Below, piece by piece: positions 33,733 through 46,919 of a stretch of DNA of 64,000 nt. Under the pieces are notes generated by a model. That model was not told the DNA's origin, ran no database searches, and saw only the letters and a program-made list of their open reading frames with translations. Numbering within the stretch: the stretch's first letter is position 1; every line of letters starts with the position of its first letter. The DNA is from Protopterus annectens. Taxonomy: Eukaryota; Chordata; Ceratodontiformes; Protopteridae. Location of the stretch: NCBI RefSeq assembly GCF_019279795.1, contig NC_056743.1, forward strand, positions 1,780,778,966 through 1,780,842,965, written 5' to 3'. The translations under genes were made by a program, and so were the position numbers.

Positions 33733-36030
33733 TAGGTTAATAGGTATATACTAGGATAATGACCACTAGGGCCTTTATAAACCTAGCAGTGCAAGCCAGC
33801 ATAATTGTAAATTGTATCTATGTATCATGGGCAATTATTAAGAAGCAGTGTGTTAGTTGGGAAGTTTGTAAAGGTTATGAGGAGTATGTTAGTTTGGGCA
33901 TTACTGTTTACCTCTGTCTTATAAGAGACATGGAGGCCAGGCCTAGGGTGAAATTCCAATTCCCCATCCATTGGTAAATTTTACAATTAAATAAGGTAAG
34001 GGATGGACTCTGCTTCACATGGATGGGGAGCTGTTCCAGATCATAGGGATTCTCTGAGACACATATCTCTCTGACCAACATGTCTTATATATGTCACAAG
34101 CATAATTTAAATCCTTAGATCTAGTGGTTCAGATGCTGTTTCTTTTGCAGATGTGCAAGAGGTCCCAGAGCTGGATCTGAGGATAACTTGTATGCCAGGT
34201 ATAAATTGTATCTCGGTAACCTGTAGGAGACAGTATAGAGACAGAGCTTTAAGGTAATCCATATTGGGCAATGTGCTTATACCCTGAATTCTCCTAGTAA
34301 GGAAAATTTGTGAGTGTTCCAACTGTTGCATATGTCTGGTCAGGTAGTCTATGATGGGTGTAATATTGGTCGAATAAAGTGGCATTCTGACTTTCCTGCG
34401 CCTGGATGCCATGCCCTTACTTATAAGATGGGCAACATAGAATAATTTTCTTACTACCTTGGCCACAAGTTAGTCAAAGGCCAGATTACTGTCTACATAT
34501 ATTCCTAGATCTTTGACTACTAGATCAACTCATAGGCATGTTTTAGCTATGGAATAGTTACCCTGGGTGGAAGTTTTCACAAAATGTACTATAATGCATG
34601 TATTGGCATTGAGTTTTAATCTGTGACTTTGGCACTAGCCATTTGTCTGTGTTAGACCCTTTTGTAAGATGTTTGTGTCATTGGGGGAATTTGTGATAGC
34701 TCCCAATTTGCAGGCATCTGCAAACCTGGTCGGTCAAAGGCCCTTGACATTAGCCTTCTCAAAGAAGTTCACCAGGTTTAGTAGGCATGACCTTCACTTC
34801 ACAAAGCCAAACTGGGTTAAGTGCCTGAAGGTTACCTACATCTGTGTAGATCATTTCCATGATAATTTGTTCCATGGCTTTGTATATTATACTAGTCAGA
34901 TTAATAAGCCTGTAGTTTCTTGGGTGTGTTGGTGGTCTGTCCTTGTGGAGTGGAATAATTGTTGCTGTCCTCCATTCTCATGGTACAAAGCCTGTTTTTT
35001 GAGGCTATGGCTGAAAAATGACTCAAGTGCCCCTATTAGGTCATGTTTCAAGCTATTTAAGAGAATCCCAGGATATTGTCAGGGCCTACTGAGGCTGTGT
35101 TTTTGCCTTTAGTGAGCACTGCCAGGAACTGTTCTCTGCAAATAGTTGGGGGGGCTATGCTAGTAGGTATTTCGGGGGGGGGGGGTAGGGTGGAGTGGGA
35201 GTGATGTCTGAGCTGAATTTGAGAACCAACAAATCCGTTATGTCACCCTACTCAGTAAAGGTAACACCATTAAACACCAATTCAGTACATTTATGTGTGC
35301 TGTCTTTGAGATTTCAGAAACAGCTGCAGTAGGCCTTGTGGTTGTATTTAGCCTGTGAGGCTATCTTGACCACCTAATAAGTCCTCTTAGTTTCCTCTTT
35401 AGTTTAAATAGGCAGCTGCTATCATTATGTGAGTTGTTCTTCCTCATTTTAGACATGACTTTTTCCCTTTTGTTGTATACCCTGTTAAGGTTAGGATTCC
35501 ACCAGTGTGGTCTGTTTTTTGAGTTTGTTTAGGGCTTACTTCTTGTAGGTACAGCATCTTCTAGACAGCCATTTACATGATTATACTTGCTATTTGAGAA
35601 CAATTCTGCATTGATTGCTGTGAATTCAGGGTTAGGAACTGAATTTTGACAAACTATTGCTTAATAGGATGTAGTTTGCTTTGGAATAGTTCCTAACTGT
35701 TACAGAGTTTCCTAGGGTTATAGAGTTGATTTTTATTTCAAAGGAGACAGATTTGTGGTCTGACCTCACTAGTGAGGATGTGATACTTGGGGCGGGGGGG
35801 GGGGGTACAGTGCTCTCCTATACTGGTGAGTACAAGGTCCAGTATGCTTTAACTTCAGGTAGGTGTGCACGCTATCTGGTCAAGGGTATTTGTGTTAATA
35901 AGATCCAAGAATCATTGTGCCTATGAGTGCGAGGCAGTGCATGTTTCCTAGTCTATAGAGGAGTAATTACAGTCTACCATGTAAAAAATATTTCGTTTAA
36001 TGGTGAGTGTCTCCAGTAGGTCTAAGTTAA
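33733..36030 (-). mobile_element. CR1 LINE copy, minus strand
   Basis: The minus-strand 3' end (33733-33800) reads GCTAGGTTTATAAAGGCCCT, TCATTATCCTAGTATATACC, TATTAACCT, the CR1 tail. Upstream are the C-terminal region (LTRHMQQLEHSQIFLTRRIQ, about 34300), RT remnants (34600-35150) and endonuclease remnants up to about 36030 (LDLLETLTIK). Decayed in many places; 5'-truncated in the endonuclease. Confidence 0.82.
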
Positions 36031-36113
36031 GAGACACGTGATTTTTCACTTTCCTACCTAAATCAGCTAAAGCAATTTCTTGTAATATTACCCAGAGATA
36101 ATTTCTCATACAA

Positions 36114-36192
<79 letters not shown>

Positions 36193-36196
36193 TAAT
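36114..36196 (+). repeat. (AAT)n microsatellite
   Basis: About 25 trinucleotide units with one interruption near the right end. Confidence 0.97.
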
Positions 36197-36399
36197 ATTT
36201 AAATCCATTAGAAAACTTGCAACCAAATAATACCTGACCAGCATACAGACTAAGCTTTTGAGAATCCACCAATACCATGTTTCAAACACAGCAGTACACA
36301 TCATCTCAAAAATATGTCAGCAGAGCATAAAAGACTGCCCTCATAAATATTGGCAGCATAGAAAATAAGTGGTCTAATCTTGAAGAAGGGACTATAAAT

Positions 36400-38370
36400 G
36401 AGCAGCCATACATACATACATTTACTGAATTATTGAAAACAAAACACATTTTGCCCCTCCAACTACATTAAATCAAACTATTCAATACATATTGATGTCA
36501 GGCCAGGCCGAAGGATATGTGGTGGTGTAATAACTTTCATTAAAAGCAACAGTAATTAAGAGCATAAGCATGCATTTAGCAGCCCAAACCCACATCAATG
36601 ACTCAAGTTTGTAACAGCGCACAGTTATGTCCACTGTTTGCCATAGTATGTGTATTTCTGATAGATGTCATCAACCATGACTCCAGGACATACCTGTCAT
36701 CACCAGTAAGGCATGAATCAGCACCAACATCTCCTTAATATTTATGTTAGTCAATGTGTCATTGGGCCCTCAAGTGGCTTGCACTTGCATCCTCATTAAC
36801 TCAGCACCCCATGTGAATTTGCACAAATCTGTCTGGACCAATAATACTGACACTACAGGAGAAAAGAAAGTTCTGGATTGATATTCAGCTGTTCTCTCCA
36901 CCACTATAACTCTTGCCTGATGATGGGCAACACTGGCAAATGGGATTCCAGGGAATGAAGGTGCTGGGTTCAACAATTTCAAACATACCAAAGAATTTTA
37001 ATCAAGGAAGATAGGCCAGTGGTATCATGAGAATCATGGACACCATCAGTCCAAGAATTTTAAGAATTTCCTATGTAAGGCAAAATTCATTTTGGAGAAT
37101 TACATGAGCACCATCTGGTGAGACAGACTGTTGTCTTCTGGAAGAAAGCCATGCTCTTGTGGAAGTTGATCGAGCACCCCAGAAAGACTAGTCTTTGCAA
37201 GGGTGTCAAACGCAACTTCCAGAGGTTCAGCTTGAACCCTAACTAGGACAGTAAGCCTAAGACATTTTCTAGGGAATCCAAACACCTGGATGCAGACTCT
37301 GCACAGATCAGAAAACCATCCAAGTAAGGAAAAAATGTGAATGCCCAGAGTTTGACATTGAGCCCATACAGGGGCAAGGCATTTGGTAAACAATTTCAGT
37401 GTAGCAGATATACCAAAGGACAATGTAGAAAACTGAAAGTGTGTACCAGACACAGCAAATCTCAGAAATCTCCTGAATTGAAAAACAATGGAAATACGAT
37501 GATATGCACCCTTTCATCCCAGTGTCACCATTAAGTAGTGGTCTGGCAACAGGGGAAGCACTGTCTACGGGGTGACTATTTTGAACTTGGGACTTTCACA
37601 AACATATTCAGAAAGGAAGGGTCCAATACCAGTCTCCATGACAGCTCTTTTTCTGGGGACCAGTAAAATTCTGGAGTAGAAATCTCTCATGCTTTTTGAA
37701 GGATGGACTGGTTCTGTGACCCCTGAGGTCAGCATTTGCCAGAGAATAGGAGAGAATAATGAAGTCTGGTCTTGTGAATGAGGAGGAACTCCTTTGAAAG
37801 GGGTGGATGTTCTTTCCACTGCCATCTGAATTGCCTGCCAACAATGCTGAACACCCACATGTCGGAAACCAACCACTGATGGTTAGGCCACCTCGTTGAG
37901 AGCTAACCTTGGAGATGTGGCACCAGGAGGGAGACTTACTTAAGAAAGACAGGTGTCATGCCTCAGCATAGTCATAAGTTGGAAGGGGAGGCTATTCTTT
38001 TTCAGAAAGGAACTCCTCTTGCTAGGCCTGATGTGGTTCTCAACCTGACATTTCCATTTATTGCCTTGTTTTTTGGTAGGCTGGGACTTCTGTTGGGAAG
38101 GTCAACAAAAATTATCCTGCTTAAAGGAGGGAAACTTTGGAATATGAAGAATTATTGACACCCCCTGCATGAGTTTACCTCTATTGTCCCAGTGTTTATG
38201 GATTTGTTTGCTTTATCAATCATAAATCATGCCCAAGTGAAGCATTCAAAATCACATTTTTTAACTCATCAGAAAAGGTTCTGTGCTATGCAGTCAAGCA
38301 TACCTCCTTATCACCACTGATGATGATACATTTCTAACAGTAGTTTCAGCCCCCTCTAATGTTCTCTCTA
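36400..38370 (-). mobile_element. DIRS-like retroelement fossil, reverse transcriptase side
   Basis: Minus-strand translation shows SKSMRDFYSRILLVP (about 37700) and FSTLSFGISATLKLFTKCLA (about 37430), followed by LGIHIF, the pattern of DIRS-group reverse transcriptases (an LTR-kin retroelement lineage). Sequence below 37000 may be RNase H or later domains. Broken in several places and old. A possible gag-side piece in the same orientation lies at 40000-41420 beyond a nested CR1. Limits are approximate; the family call is inference from motifs. Confidence 0.55.
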
Positions 38371-38374
38371 AGTC

Positions 38375-39992
38375 CTTCATGCTCTGTCTAAGTCCAAGAA
38401 CACTCTATCAATGGGCCCAGACAATATTCCAGGATGCATTCTAAATAGCATGAAACATGACTTGCCAGGGCCTCTGGAATTACTGTTTAACTGTAGCCTC
38501 CAAACATCCTCCATGCCTCATGAATGGAGAAAAGCAAGAGTCATTCCTCTGCACAAAGGTGGGGCATCTACAGACCCTGGAAACTACAGACCCATAAGTC
38601 TCACCAGTCTTATATGTAGAGCCATAATGAATTATCATGGAGATAATCAGTAGAGATATAGAAAACCTCCAAACACTGGACCCAACCCAGTTGGGTTTCA
38701 TCAAGGGCAGATTATGCCTATTCAACCTGGTGGACTTCTTTGAGAAGGTCACCAAAGCAATGGTGAGAGCAAAATCATTCACACTGCCTACCTTGACATG
38801 GCCAAGACATTTGATACAATACCTCACTCAGGAATTGTTGACAAACTCAAGACGTTAGGTACAAACCGATATGTCGACCAGTGGATACCCAACTGGCTCA
38901 CAGACAGGACCTAGAAAGTTAGAATTGGAGAGTCCATCTCTACAAAGAGGCCAGTCACAAATGGAGCCCCTCAGGGATCAGTCCTTGGACTGCTCCTTTT
39001 TGGCATTTATTTCTCAGAAATCAAGGCCAATGTCAGTGGTCTCTGGCTGACTAAATTTGCAGATGATTGCAAATTAGGAGCTATCTTGAATCTCACACTG
39101 ACACAAATGTTCTTCAGGAGAGGCTGACATAGACACACAACTGGTGTCAGAGCCATGGACTAAAACTAAATGCCAAGAAATGCATAATAATATAATTTGG
39201 GAAGTCATCCATTCCTGGTGACTGTCATATTGACAACACACCCCTTAGAGTTGACCCAGTAGTCAGGGGCTTAGGGACACATATAGATATAATCTAGCCT
39301 TTGACCAGTGGTGAGGAAATCATTCTATGTTGTGCAACATATAAACAAAGATATGGCATCTATGTCCAAGGAAGTCATTATTCTACTGTATTCAGCATTC
39401 ATCAGACCTATCACTGGGTACTGTGTCCCCTTTGGTATGTACCTAACCAGGCATTTCCAAGAATTAGAATGTCCACAGATGTTGCTCATTAAAAGAATAC
39501 AGGGTGTAAGTAAAATGTCTTCTGCAGACTGCCTCAAGGCCTATCCCTGTATTCTGTCTCCTGCAGGCTTTTGAAGGGAGATTTATGTCTGGCATACAGG
39601 ACATTGTCAGACTCTGATGAACCTCCTGCATATTCAGAAAACAAACAGCACCAGAAGTCCCTGTTCTAAAGACTTAAACCTTGCCTGTGATATAAATAGG
39701 ACCTGCTGGTGAGATAGGCATGTATCCCAGAAACTACCCCATCCATGTGAAGCAGAGTTATTCCCTAACCCAATTCAAGTGCAACTTGGACAATTGGATG
39801 GGAAACTGGACATTCATTCCTGGTTTGGCACCTATTTCTCTGATGCAAACAGGTAACCTGCAAATGGTTCATCTCCCAGGCCCATGTTTACACTTATCAA
39901 GGGTATCAGAACTTGTCAGAGATTTGGGATGCATGGCTTGGCTTAAAAAGGCCCTTGTGGTCATTAGCCTAGTAAATATCTATGAACCTATG
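38375..39992 (+). mobile_element. CR1 LINE copy, nested in the DIRS-like fossil
   Basis: 5'-truncated just before the RT: MGPDNIPGCILNSMKHDL (38411), then HKGGASTDPGNYRPISLTSL. In other frames are GFIKGRLCLFNLVDFF and the C-terminal MYLTRHFQELECPQ (39440). It ends TTGGCTTAAAAAGGCCC, TCATTAGCCTAGTAAATATC, TATGAACCTATGAAC. It keeps the segment deleted from copy 2 (GGAGCCCCTCAGGGATCAGT at about 38963), so it documents the intact order. Several stops and shifts. Confidence 0.88.
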
Positions 39993-39999
39993 AACTTAA

Positions 40000-41560
40000 G
40001 GCAATCTTCAAAGCATGTTTTGACACCTGAAAACATTGGAAATGATATCTTTGACACAGGCATTTTGCTCAGCAGGTTACAATACAGCAAACATTTCTAA
40101 ACTATACATACATCTCAACACAAATGTCCATATGAAACACTGGTAGTTAAACAGTTTAAATGCTACTGTGCTGCACTGAGCCAGCTTCTTTCCCTGCAAT
40201 TCCAGCCATTTGCCTAGTTTATCTAAAGGAACAGTATTTGAAGACACATTTCTTTTATTGGAACAAGTTGCTGGGGACACCAAAGCAGAGTTGACAGACA
40301 AGGAGACTGAAAGGCCAGGCATGGCTGAGCATACCCTGAATTTCTTAAATACCTTTTTAGGCATTGCCTCAATGAGCAGAGGAGAATTACAAGCTTTCTT
40401 AAAAATAACTTTCAATGCCAGGATCGATGGAGGAAAGGTCTCCACATCTGGATCCTCACCCTATGAAAAATAATAAACCCTGCTGATCTCAGGGGCAGGC
40501 AGCAATTGTTCCCAAATGAATACATTCTTAAATCTAGCCAGTATTTTGGAATAAAGAAGACTCTGTTTGGGGTCCTGAACCTATTTGTCATCAGAGGAAA
40601 CTGATTTATCTGACTCTGACAGGTCCAAAACTTCAGAATTCAGATCCCCAAAAAGTCAGGATCCTTAAATGATGGACTGGTGGTGGAAGTGCTGGAGTTA
40701 CTAATAACCCAGATCATACCTCTCAACTGTACAGATATTTGCTGAATGTACAGATTTTCACCTAATATTTTGGTCCATTTTTTATAAAATTGTGGTTCCT
40801 GGCAAATTAGTGGCAAATCATTAAAGACTGAAGTTAGAAAATAATGACAGACAGTTGAGTTTCAGACTTCATACCCTTCAGGAAATTCATGATAATGCAA
40901 AACCTATTATTGTATCTACTTTCTAAGTTTCTAAGAGCAATATTTAAAAAATGTCCCTATTTTTGGGCCTTTGTCCTACTTTCATGTATGGCTTTGTCCA
41001 GATTTTTTGCCCTAAGAAGTCGAGAGGTATGACCCGGATATGCAACCCTTGATCAACTACCTAAATAATAGATCTAGCCATAGCCAACATCTCAGGTAAA
41101 AAAAAACAGTCAGTGATTGCTGTCCTACCACATTGGGGGTCTTCGTATTTTCTTTGCATGCACTACTATAGTGGGGAATCCCTAAAGAGAAATGTATCAA
41201 CACTGGCAACTGATTTTCCACCCCTGACTTCCCCTGCACCCAAAAGGTTTGGTTCTCCTATACCTGAAGCAGACAGTGATGCATCTCCAGAGGATGTGCT
41301 TGACCCTAGTGTCATGTACAGTTGTGGTACTAACACTACAACAATGGACCAAGAGGTAACAGAAGGTAAATGATCCAATAGCCTGCCCAAGGCTGATGCT
41401 ACTGCAGCATCACAGGCCATAGGCTGGGAATATTTTCAGATTCATTTTTATGTCTTTCATGAGCACAAGGTTTAGATGGTAGGGGGGCACCATCTCGGAG
41501 TTGATCAAGTCAGGGGACAAAAAACAGGCAGATGAATACCAAATACTGGTTGTTCATTCA
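40000..41560 (-). mobile_element. Possible gag-side part of the DIRS-like fossil
   Basis: On the minus strand two frames (about 40445-40077 and 41420-41166) have low-complexity Ser/Ala/Leu composition compatible with the first ORF of DIRS elements, and the orientation fits the RT side at 36400-38370. No diagnostic motif is seen, so this is a positional inference. Fragmentary. Confidence 0.25.
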
Positions 41561-43080
41561 GCCCAGTAAAAAATGGACAAATACCACTATTCTCCCTCTA
41601 AATAGCAATCTACAATCTATTTCTGCAAGGACACTATGCTAAATATTGCACTGAAAAAAGACAGCAATTTCAACAGCCCAGCATAAAACACAAAACATAT
41701 GTCACAGACCCCCAGATTTAATAAATAAAGTCTAATTTCAGTCTCACTTACATAGAAATGGCCTAAAATAGCCTTACACAAGAAATTAAATACAAACATA
41801 AGAACAATTCCTATCAGAAATGTTTCACAAACAAAATGGCAAATAGCAACCATGATTTATTCACCATTCTTTCAGCATGAGGCAGTGTGAGGAACTGCAC
41901 TAAAATGACCTTAGTATAGAAACTCAGTTAAACATTCAACAATGGCCATAAAATGCATTACAATGATTAAAATCCTCACAGAAACTCAAAATTAGCTTAA
42001 AATAAACAGTGTAACTTGTGTGCTGAAACTAAAATGAACTAACTGAAAAACTACATATAATTTTTCCAATAAGGAAAAAAGAGAAGCAAATCAGAAGAAT
42101 AACCAGTTTAAGCACAGATAGAAAAAGGCAGAGGGCAGATGAAGTAAACCAGAGTGGAGTCAATCTTCCAAGAGATATTTCTCTTATTCTGGCTCAAAAT
42201 TAAAAGGTTCCTTTCTGTGGGTTTGAAGGGATGTCGTGGTGCTGCCTGGTAATTGGTCCTTCTCACTCACAGACAGGCAGTAGGAAGAGTTTTGAGCTTT
42301 GACAGACTACCAAAATGAAGACAGCAGGGCAATACTACCGATATACCAGTAAGGTAGTTTATTTGTTGAACATCACTAATTCTTCGTACAGTTAACCGGT
42401 CTCAGTCATGCCATAAGGAAATTTATGCAAATGTAAACTGGTGGCACTTAATTTTTGGACACTGTTTTGACTACAAATTTTTATTTGACAGCAATGTAAA
42501 TGTGAATAAAAGCCTCACAGACCTTCAACAAAGACTTCAGGTTATTTGGTAAACTAGCATATTGTTTAATAGCCTCAAAGGACTGTCCTGACATTATACC
42601 ATTAATGAACAGATTATCAAATCTTGCCAAAGTGGCAACAAGACCACCAGAAATTGCTCATTATTTCATGAAACCCATTAACTGCTTGCCATCATTAAAT
42701 TCTGATAATGGATTATGGAATAAGTCTTGAGATCCCTCCCTTGTGATGCCAGGACAGATGCTTTTATTTGGTTCATGTAGTGAACCTCTCAGCTAAACTA
42801 GTGAAGTCTGCTAGTACATTACAAAGTGTGATTAATTATTCTACACAACTATTCTTGTCTTCCCCAGTTTTAGAGAAAAATTTAGAACAACAAAACTACC
42901 AAAACAACAATTCCACAATGCTAAAAAGCATGAATCCAAACACACTTGAAAACATAGGAGAATCTATGAACACATGAGTGCATTTATCATACAACTAGAA
43001 CTTTATCAGAATTAAAACATACTAGTAATACAACCACTTCAATAGTAGGAAAAACGTATTACATCAGCTGACAGGATGAA
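41561..43080. other. Stretch without recognised gene
   Basis: AT-rich. No family signature on either strand; the open frames are below 90 codons. Confidence 0.45.
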
Positions 43081-43400
43081 TATTTTATTTTATTTATTTA
43101 TTTTATTTGCAGTTGTTTAACCAGGATAGTCCATTGGGCCTAATGAACCCGTTTTCAATGGAGTCCTGGGGAGAAAAGCTCCTAAATACATATTACACAA
43201 AGATTAACATACACACATAGATCGCATGTAGATTACAGAGGTAAACAAACTATGCTTAATATACTCTTAAAAGCTCCTAAATACATGTTACACAAGGATT
43301 AATATACACACATAGATTGCATGGAGATTACAGAGGTAAACAAACTAAGCTTAATATACACACACATACTGCAGGTTCAATATGCTTTCCAACAACGCAA
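43081..43400 (-). mobile_element. LINE-A-type 3' tail, reversed, with 95-bp tandem duplication
   Basis: (TTTTA)n, then TAACCAGGATAGTCCATTGG, CCGTTTTCAATGGAGTCC and TGGGGAGAAAAGCTCC, the reverse complement of the LINE-A tail. Just inside it a 95-bp unit starting AAAAGCTCCTAAATACAT occurs twice (43174 and 43269), with few differences. Confidence 0.8.
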
Positions 43401-43787
43401 AAAATAAATTACAAAATATTAATATTTTATGGTCTGAGCCTGAAGTAAACATTTAATATTAATAACTTCATTTAACCCTGGTACTTAGTCACCAGCTAAC
43501 AAAAGCAGCCGACAAAGTTCTCTGATTTCAAGATCATTGTTAAAATCACCTCCAGTGATATTCAGAGTGAAATTAATGCTTAAAAATGGACATTCTTCAT
43601 GTTGTTCAGTTAATGTAACCAGATGTATTCATTGGTTTTATTTAGGACTTCAGCTAGCCAGTTTTCTATAATGACAGGGCACTCACAGACATATGCAACT
43701 ATTTTTGATGTTAAGTTTGAATGACTTATGGTTACCTGTCCAAAAAAGAATTTACCCTTGGATTTAGAAAAGTTAGAACTTAGGTAA
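43401..43787. other. Stretch without recognised gene
   Basis: No coding or repeat signal recognised. Confidence 0.4.
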
Positions 43788-44009
43788 GTGATTTTACTCA
43801 ATGACCTGCCATGCAGAGAGAGTGTGTGTGATTCAGAGACATACATATATTGCCAGTGGTGCAAGATGAGTAGCAGAGCTGGCTGGAGTACATGCTAATA
43901 GTGATTTTGCTCAATGACCTGCCGTGCACAAAGTGTGTGAGTCAGAGACATACATATACTTCCAGTGATGCATGGTGAATAGCAGAGCTGGTTGGAGTAC
44001 ATGTTAATG
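43788..44009 (+). repeat. 113-bp tandem duplication
   Basis: Two units begin GTGATTTTACTCAATGACCT (43788) and GTGATTTTGCTCAATGACCT (43901). Both contain CAGAGACATACATATA and AGTAGCAGAGCTGG-type blocks. A TATA-like TGTATAAAGG follows at 44104, so the arrangement resembles the repeat-bearing upstream part of a promoter or terminal repeat; this is speculative. Confidence 0.8.
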
Positions 44010-44899
44010 ACTATATAATCAGATGTTAATGAGCAGAATCAGTAAAATGAGTGATGCTGTGTATGCAAATGAGGCAAATCAAGATGGTGGAGCAATTCAG
44101 ACATGTATAAAGGTATGCGTCATGGAGCTCTAACACCAACATTAATGAATGTAGCTAAGTCACTGTGTTCATGACCACGATGCTTAGAAAATGCTGCAGA
44201 TTACCCAAGCATTAGTTAATGAGTATTGGTAAGAAGCTCTTATTGCTGTTACAAGCCACAGTGATGTGAGTCATTGTACTTGATGTTGTCCTATCATACA
44301 AGACTGCTTAACAATTCATGTACTGCATTACACTGTTGTTGTGGATTGCTATGTGACTACTAAGGATAATTAAAAGCAAGACTGCGGTTGCTTATAGGAG
44401 CTTTGACTGTGTGGTTGGGAGATGGGGGCATTAATGTAAAAGACTTTGTGAAAAGCCAGTGTCAGAAGATGTCTGTGTGTGTGTGACATACTGGGGGCTG
44501 TGTTGATATGAGTTTATGTCTGCTGGGACACAGCCTCAGCCATAGTTGCAGCACTGCAATTTGATCTACTAGCCAGGACCAGGGCATGGTAAAGATTTGA
44601 CCTTCCCATGCATGCACCTGCCCATAAGAGCTACCTCTACCAGGAGATGCACTGGCTGCACCATATCCCTGGCTAGATGTCTGAACGTGGGTGAACATGA
44701 ACAATGTCCATTACCAGACTTGCCACTGTAGTGACTGCCATGACCAAGGAGATATTCTCTCCTGGCCATAGATGCTTTCACAACAATTGCAGCCATGGAA
44801 GTGCTAGTGCTCCATGATTGTTATCTAGGCTTTCCATGGCCATAGTGGCTGCCACTCATGAAGGCATTGCACTCCTGACTAGTTTTCTCAGTAGAACTG
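44010..44899. other. Stretch without recognised gene
   Basis: Two minus-strand frames of 75-80 codons exist without a recognisable domain. ATGCAAATGAGGC...CAAGATGG at 44067-44088 loosely resembles 53990-54015. Confidence 0.4.
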
Positions 44900-45170
44900 G
44901 TGTTCTTTTGATTGCTGTTCTTTTTGACATTTGTTGTTCTTTTGATTGCTGTTCTTTTTGACATTTGTTGTTATTTTGATTGCTGTTCTTTTGACATTTG
45001 TTGTTCTTTTGATTGCTGTTCTTTTTGACATTTGTTGTTCTTTTGATTGCTGTTCTTTTTGACATTTGTTGTTCTTTTGATTGCTGTTCTTTTTGACATT
45101 TGTTGTTCTTTTGATTGCTGTTCTTTTTGACATTTGTTGTTCTTTTGATTGCTGTTCTTTTTGACATTTG
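44900..45170 (+). repeat. 34-bp minisatellite, about 8 units
   Basis: The unit is GACATTTGTTGTTCTTTTG followed by ATTGCTGTTCTTTTT. One unit is one base shorter and one has a single substitution. Because 34 is not a multiple of three, the minus strand is open in all frames (Lys/Gln/Asn-rich), producing long spurious frames of up to 198 codons. Confidence 0.95.
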
Positions 45171-46919
45171 TCTGTAGGTATGTAAAAACTTGGTAATAGT
45201 AAGGTGGTTCTGACTGCTCCAGACAGCCTTTTGCCACACTGTTTTACCTGATGTATAGTACAGTTGTTTAAGTTAAACTTACCATAAAAGTAGATGTTCC
45301 TTAGGACCAGATCAAGCTTTACTAGTATTATTCCAATGGAGTGCCTGGTCTCTTCTCCTTCCACCTCCCAAATGTAGTGAGCTAAATTAAACCACCATAC
45401 CGCTAAGGCTACTACAGCAGTGATCAATATGATGAGCACAGTACAGCTGTATAAGTTAAACTTACCATAACAGTAGATGTTCAATTGATCACCGTTGCAG
45501 TAGCCACTCCTTCCCCCATCACCGTTTTTTTGTGTTTTTTAGACAAGGATGTGAACATTAATTAATTAATTAATTAATTAATTAATTAATTAATTAAGTG
45601 ATGTATTATTTATTTATTTATTTTTTGTTCCTAGCATTGCCCTATCAGGGCTCAGGCTACCTCTCTCAGCTGGCAGGAAAGCTCTGAAGGGCTTTGCAAC
45701 CAACCAACCTTGTCTTTTAGTCTGCTCAGCTCATGCTGCTTGACAGTTTGGGGGTGTGGAAAGTGCCCTGAAGCTTTTGTAAGCTGGCTGGCTGTTATAT
45801 CCTTGGTATATATCTGAGGCTACTGTAGCAGTGATTAATATGATGACCATCATTTAATAGTGAAAAAATAATGGATTTCTTATAGGGAAAGTACCTCCTT
45901 TAGTAAAAAAAAATAATATGCATACATTATTTTTCTTAAAATGACAATCATTTCTGTGTAGGAGGGTTCCCCAAATGGAGACTTATCTGCAAGAAATGAA
46001 ACTCTTAACCAATTGTTGTTCCTGTAAGGCCTGAGAGATGCTTCTTCTCAAGACAGAAGAAAGTACAGAAGAAATCTTCACTCTGATTGATGATTTCCCA
46101 ACTTGGGATTAGTGAACCAGCACTCAGAGTGAAGGTATGGGAGAAGACAGAGCTTTTTGAAGCTGGCAGGGAAAGCAACCCATATAGCCTAAAGACTACA
46201 GCAGCAGTGTGAATGATGAACATCTGTGTGTTTTCAAAATGTAATTTTAAAGAAGAAGAAATTAATTCTATATAGAGTATCACAGGTCTGACCACAAAGA
46301 CTCCAGTGAACATGTTCTACATATCAAAATTCACGTACACTACAAAATGTATCAAGAGTGGCAAAACAAATGTTTTTGAAGGGAGCACGCATGCCCCCCA
46401 CATCTCTGTCTAATTAGTTATACTAACTCCAAGACCACATAAATCTTGATTAAAAAAGTCAGGTATATAAAACTAACTGTTTCCATAGATAGAACATTGT
46501 TAGAAAGCATATGTATCACATTGCATTATACAGATAACGTTAACAGAAAATAGCAAATGTCAGGAAAGTGGAACAACCTGTGGAAATAGTTATGCATCAA
46601 ATTGACATAATTCAAAGCAATAATTCAGTATTACCCTCTTGCTACCTTTACCAACATGCCATACATCATACTAGTGTGTGGCTCCTTCTATTAGATTTGA
46701 GTTTATAAGCCAAATATTTACTTGACAATAGCTGCCAGTCACCAAGTCATCAATAGTGAATGGTGCCTCTTGACTAAGTACAATACTTATCTCTTCAAGT
46801 TCCATTCCAATTCGGTTCCTGATTTAATTTCTTTCAAAACAATAAAATGCAATTTAATGTCCAAAGTGTACATTTAACATTTTCAAGGACTGGCAAGGGC
46901 TCAATATTTTTATTTATTA
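45171..46919. other. Region of spaced internal repeats, no gene recognised
   Basis: AAGTTAAACTTACCATAA followed by AGTAGATGTTC occurs at about 45270 and 45455. A related AGGCTACT(A/G)(C/T)AGCAGTGAT motif occurs at about 45408 and 45822, with a weaker one near 46190. These suggest a decayed tandem or retroelement terminal region. A (TTAA)n run lies at 45556-45597. Confidence 0.4.
45556..45597. repeat. (TTAA)n microsatellite
   Basis: About ten ATTA/TTAA tetranucleotides in an uninterrupted run. Confidence 0.95.

Noticed and set aside
44888-45484. 198-codon minus-strand frame rich in Lys, Gln and Asn
   Set aside because: It is the 34-bp minisatellite read through; the same peptide pattern appears in the other frames.
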